Below are positions 62,495 through 64,000 of a stretch of DNA of 64,000 bases, one piece after another. The translations under genes were made by a program, and so were the position numbers. Under the pieces are notes generated by a model, which did no database searches, had not been told where the DNA came from, and saw nothing but the letters and a program-made list of their open reading frames with translations. The DNA comes from UBA1941 sp046329555. Lineage in GTDB: Bacteria; Bacteroidota; Bacteroidia; Chitinophagales; LD1. Position 1 is the stretch's first letter; each line of letters begins with the position of its first letter. The DNA lies in assembly GCA_046329555.1 (NCBI GenBank), contig JAXLUK010000003.1, positions 434,001 through 498,000 on the forward strand, read 5' to 3'.

Positions 62495-63645
62495 TGTACA
62501 GAGGAGAATATTTCGATGGAAAGTCTTCCACAGGATTTCCTTGTACCATCAACTTGACACCAAATGGCATTCAGATTGTATATGTAGGAACCGATCTGAA
62601 ACGAAATGAAGTAACATGGCCAATAGCCGGCATTCATCAAGGTGATTATGAACGAACCGAAAAAATCACCTTAAAGTTTGGCGATTTACCGTACCAGTAT
62701 TTACTGGTATCCAACCCACAATTCTATCCCGATCTCACCCACCAATTTCCCGGTAAAAAATTCAATAGCACCGACTTTGAATTCTTTCGCACCCGCGGCT
62801 TTGCAGGCATTTTGATGGTGTTTGCCGCCCTAATGGTTGCTGCTGTTTTATTCTACGTATATGGCATTCCAGCTATCGCTGATCGCTTTGCACAATTTAT
62901 GCCCCAGCTCTATGAGGAGCAGTTGGGCAATTCACTGTATAGTAAAACACTAGAGGATTATGATGTTGACCAACCCCGAACAAAAGTCATGAATGCCTTT
63001 TGGCGTAACATGGATTATTCCACTGCATATCCGGTACAGATTACAGTAGTAGATGAAAATGATGACAACGCATTTGCTTTTCCGGGTGGTCACATAGTAG
63101 TATATAACGGCATTCTAAAACATATCAGAACTGAAGAGCAATTAGTGGCTTTGCTGTCACATGAGTATTCCCATGTGTCGCTGCGTCATACCTCTCGTGC
63201 TATTATGCGCGCGCTATCTAACTACATGTTTATATCTGTATTGTTTGGCGACATCAGTGGCGCTACTGCTGTAGCTATGCAACATGCCGACAACCTGAAA
63301 ACGCTACACTTTTCTAGAGAATTAGAAACGCAAGCTGATGACAACGGACTTGCACTGATGCAACAGCATGGATTCAATCCAAAGGGCATGCTCGATCTCT
63401 TCTATTTCTTGCAAACCAGCCATGAAGAAACGGAACTCGTTCCGCGCTTTCTAAGCACGCATCCGCTTACAGCCGAGCGGATAGCGCATGTGAATGCATT
63501 CCTGGCTAATCACCGGCAATCCTCATATACTACTAACATACAGTTGCACAATAGCTGGCTGGAATTACAAGCACTTAATGCTGAAGATGCTACCAGTAGC
63601 CCATCTTCATCAAAACCAGCAGATGATTCGGAAGATGGCGATTAG
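62494..63645 (+). CDS. M48-family zinc metalloprotease with N-terminal sensor-like domain
   Basis: 383 residues. An N-terminal domain of about 95 residues (MYRGEYFDGKSSTGFPCTINL) precedes a single membrane segment (residues 104-124) and the M48 peptidase domain with HEYSH at residues 223-227 and the third zinc ligand Glu in RELETQADDNGL near residue 276. The end is an acidic, Ser-rich tail. M48 members with this layout act as membrane-bound proteases for damaged membrane proteins or outer-membrane assembly factors. Coupled to the DUF898 gene. The last 4 bases overlap the convergent T9SS cargo gene. Confidence 0.92.
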   Translation: MYRGEYFDGKSSTGFPCTINLTPNGIQIVYVGTDLKRNEVTWPIAGIHQGDYERTEKITLKFGDLPYQYLLVSNPQFYPDLTHQFPGKKFNSTDFEFFRTRGFAGILMVFAALMVAAVLFYVYGIPAIADRFAQFMPQLYEEQLGNSLYSKTLEDYDVDQPRTKVMNAFWRNMDYSTAYPVQITVVDENDDNAFAFPGGHIVVYNGILKHIRTEEQLVALLSHEYSHVSLRHTSRAIMRALSNYMFISVLFGDISGATAVAMQHADNLKTLHFSRELETQADDNGLALMQQHGFNPKGMLDLFYFLQTSHEETELVPRFLSTHPLTAERIAHVNAFLANHRQSSYTTNIQLHNSWLELQALNAEDATSSPSSSKPADDSEDGD

Positions 63646-64000
63646 CGCTGCAACTCGCAATAATTAATGAATCGCTTTCCGGAATTGAGTTGGATAATAT
63701 ACCAATACGCGCCATCTGGCAAATGGAGGTGATGCGACCCAGTGGTTCCGTCCCAATCATTGCGATAATCATCATTATTATACACCTCATATCCGTAGCG
63801 ATTGTATACCTGCAGTAAAGCCGGATAATATTTTTCCAATCCCTCAAATACCAATCGGTCATTCACTCCATCACCATTAGGAGAAAAGCCCTGCGGTAAA
63901 ATTACTTCACCCTGACGCGATGAAGTATTATAAACAATGATGAAGGATGAAGCGCATAAGCCACCGGCATCGCAAGTGGTATAATGCAGCGTATCCTCCT
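63642..64000 (-). CDS. C-terminus of a T9SS type B cargo (5' part outside the window)
   Basis: Open on the minus strand to the window edge, about 118 residues visible. They read a Cys-containing repeat end (DTLHYTTCDAGGLC), then the type B sorting domain: ILPQGFSPNGDGVNDRLVFEG, LLQVYNRYGYEVYNNDDY, WDGTTG, and the terminal FINYCELQR. The final residues differ from the usual GxVxLxR ending. Sixth T9SS cargo gene of the window. Confidence 0.88.
   Translation of the reverse strand, partial: EDTLHYTTCDAGGLCASSFIIVYNTSSRQGEVILPQGFSPNGDGVNDRLVFEGLEKYYPALLQVYNRYGYEVYNNDDYRNDWDGTTGSHHLHLPDGAYWYIIQLNSGKRFINYCELQR

Noticed and set aside
1..64000. tRNA or rRNA genes, insertion sequences, phage or plasmid genes
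   Set aside because: Searched the intergenic stretches by eye; no T-loop motif, transposase, integrase or terminal repeats were seen.

Overview
The window is a chromosomal segment of a free-living Bacteroidota bacterium. The evidence is six type IX secretion (T9SS) cargo proteins with type A or type B sorting tails, two PorP/SprF-family proteins, a CarboxypepD_reg/TonB-dependent receptor coupled to a DUF4249 lipoprotein, LpxK (Gram-negative lipid A), almost no Shine-Dalgarno sequences, and many promoters with the Bacteroidota -7 element (TAnnTTTG and variants). The class II HMG-CoA reductase, the PKD-rich gliding-type adhesins and the gene mix fit a Chitinophagia, Saprospiria or Flavobacteriia-like lineage; I cannot place it more exactly. 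Gene density is high and no gene-free stretch exceeds about 175 bases. I saw no tRNA, rRNA, insertion sequence, prophage or CRISPR array.

Layout. 1-3.7 kb: end of a membrane protein gene, scpB, then a convergent two-gene operon (helical protein plus membrane sulfatase). 3.7-5.5 kb: fibronectin-like T9SS cargo. 5.5-10.2 kb: acyl-CoA dehydrogenase, then pdhB-thioesterase-MATE on the minus strand. 10.3-14.5 kb: plus-strand genes including lplA, fmt and lipA, so both lipoate salvage and lipoate synthesis lie beside the pyruvate dehydrogenase E1-beta gene. 14.5-18.7 kb, minus: engB, menA, a type A T9SS cargo, tdk. 18.8-22.5 kb, plus: hypothetical, pepP, pssA, purS, rsmI. 22.5-23.8 kb, minus: pyrH-frr. 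23.8-26.8 kb: glycine-rich type B cargo. 26.8-31.1 kb: queD-like, prohibitin, a YjdJ/YjdI-like pair, lpxK, cysteine desulfurase. 31.1-32.4 kb: class II HMG-CoA reductase. 32.5-43.4 kb: two consecutive modules of adhesin plus PorP/SprF protein, including a 2256-residue PKD protein. 43.5-46.9 kb: a tightly packed five-gene operon of mostly uncharacterised membrane and lipoprotein genes led by a CREST-type membrane hydrolase. 47-52 kb: HMG-CoA lyase, pth, polyprenyl synthase, YoaK-like protein, rplY, prs. 52-58 kb: peroxiredoxin, infC, secreted protein, thrS, DUF6134-like protein, metallophosphoesterase. 58-61.4 kb: TonB-dependent receptor plus DUF4249. 61.5-63.6 kb: DUF898 protein plus M48 protease. 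63.6-64 kb: C-terminus of another type B cargo.

How the genes work together. Most of the window is core metabolism and translation (isoprenoid and menaquinone: HMG-CoA reductase, polyprenyl synthase, MenA; nucleotides: pyrH, prs, purS, tdk; translation: fmt, infC, frr, thrS, pth, rplY, rsmI). It is interleaved with outer-surface genes exported by T9SS. The points I consider most worth checking are the recurrent placement of the -7 promoter element 4-5 bases before start codons (predicted leaderless or nearly leaderless mRNAs), the duplicated adhesin/PorP-SprF cassette, the five-gene membrane operon at 43.5-46.9 kb, and the non-AUG start of infC together with its separation from thrS.
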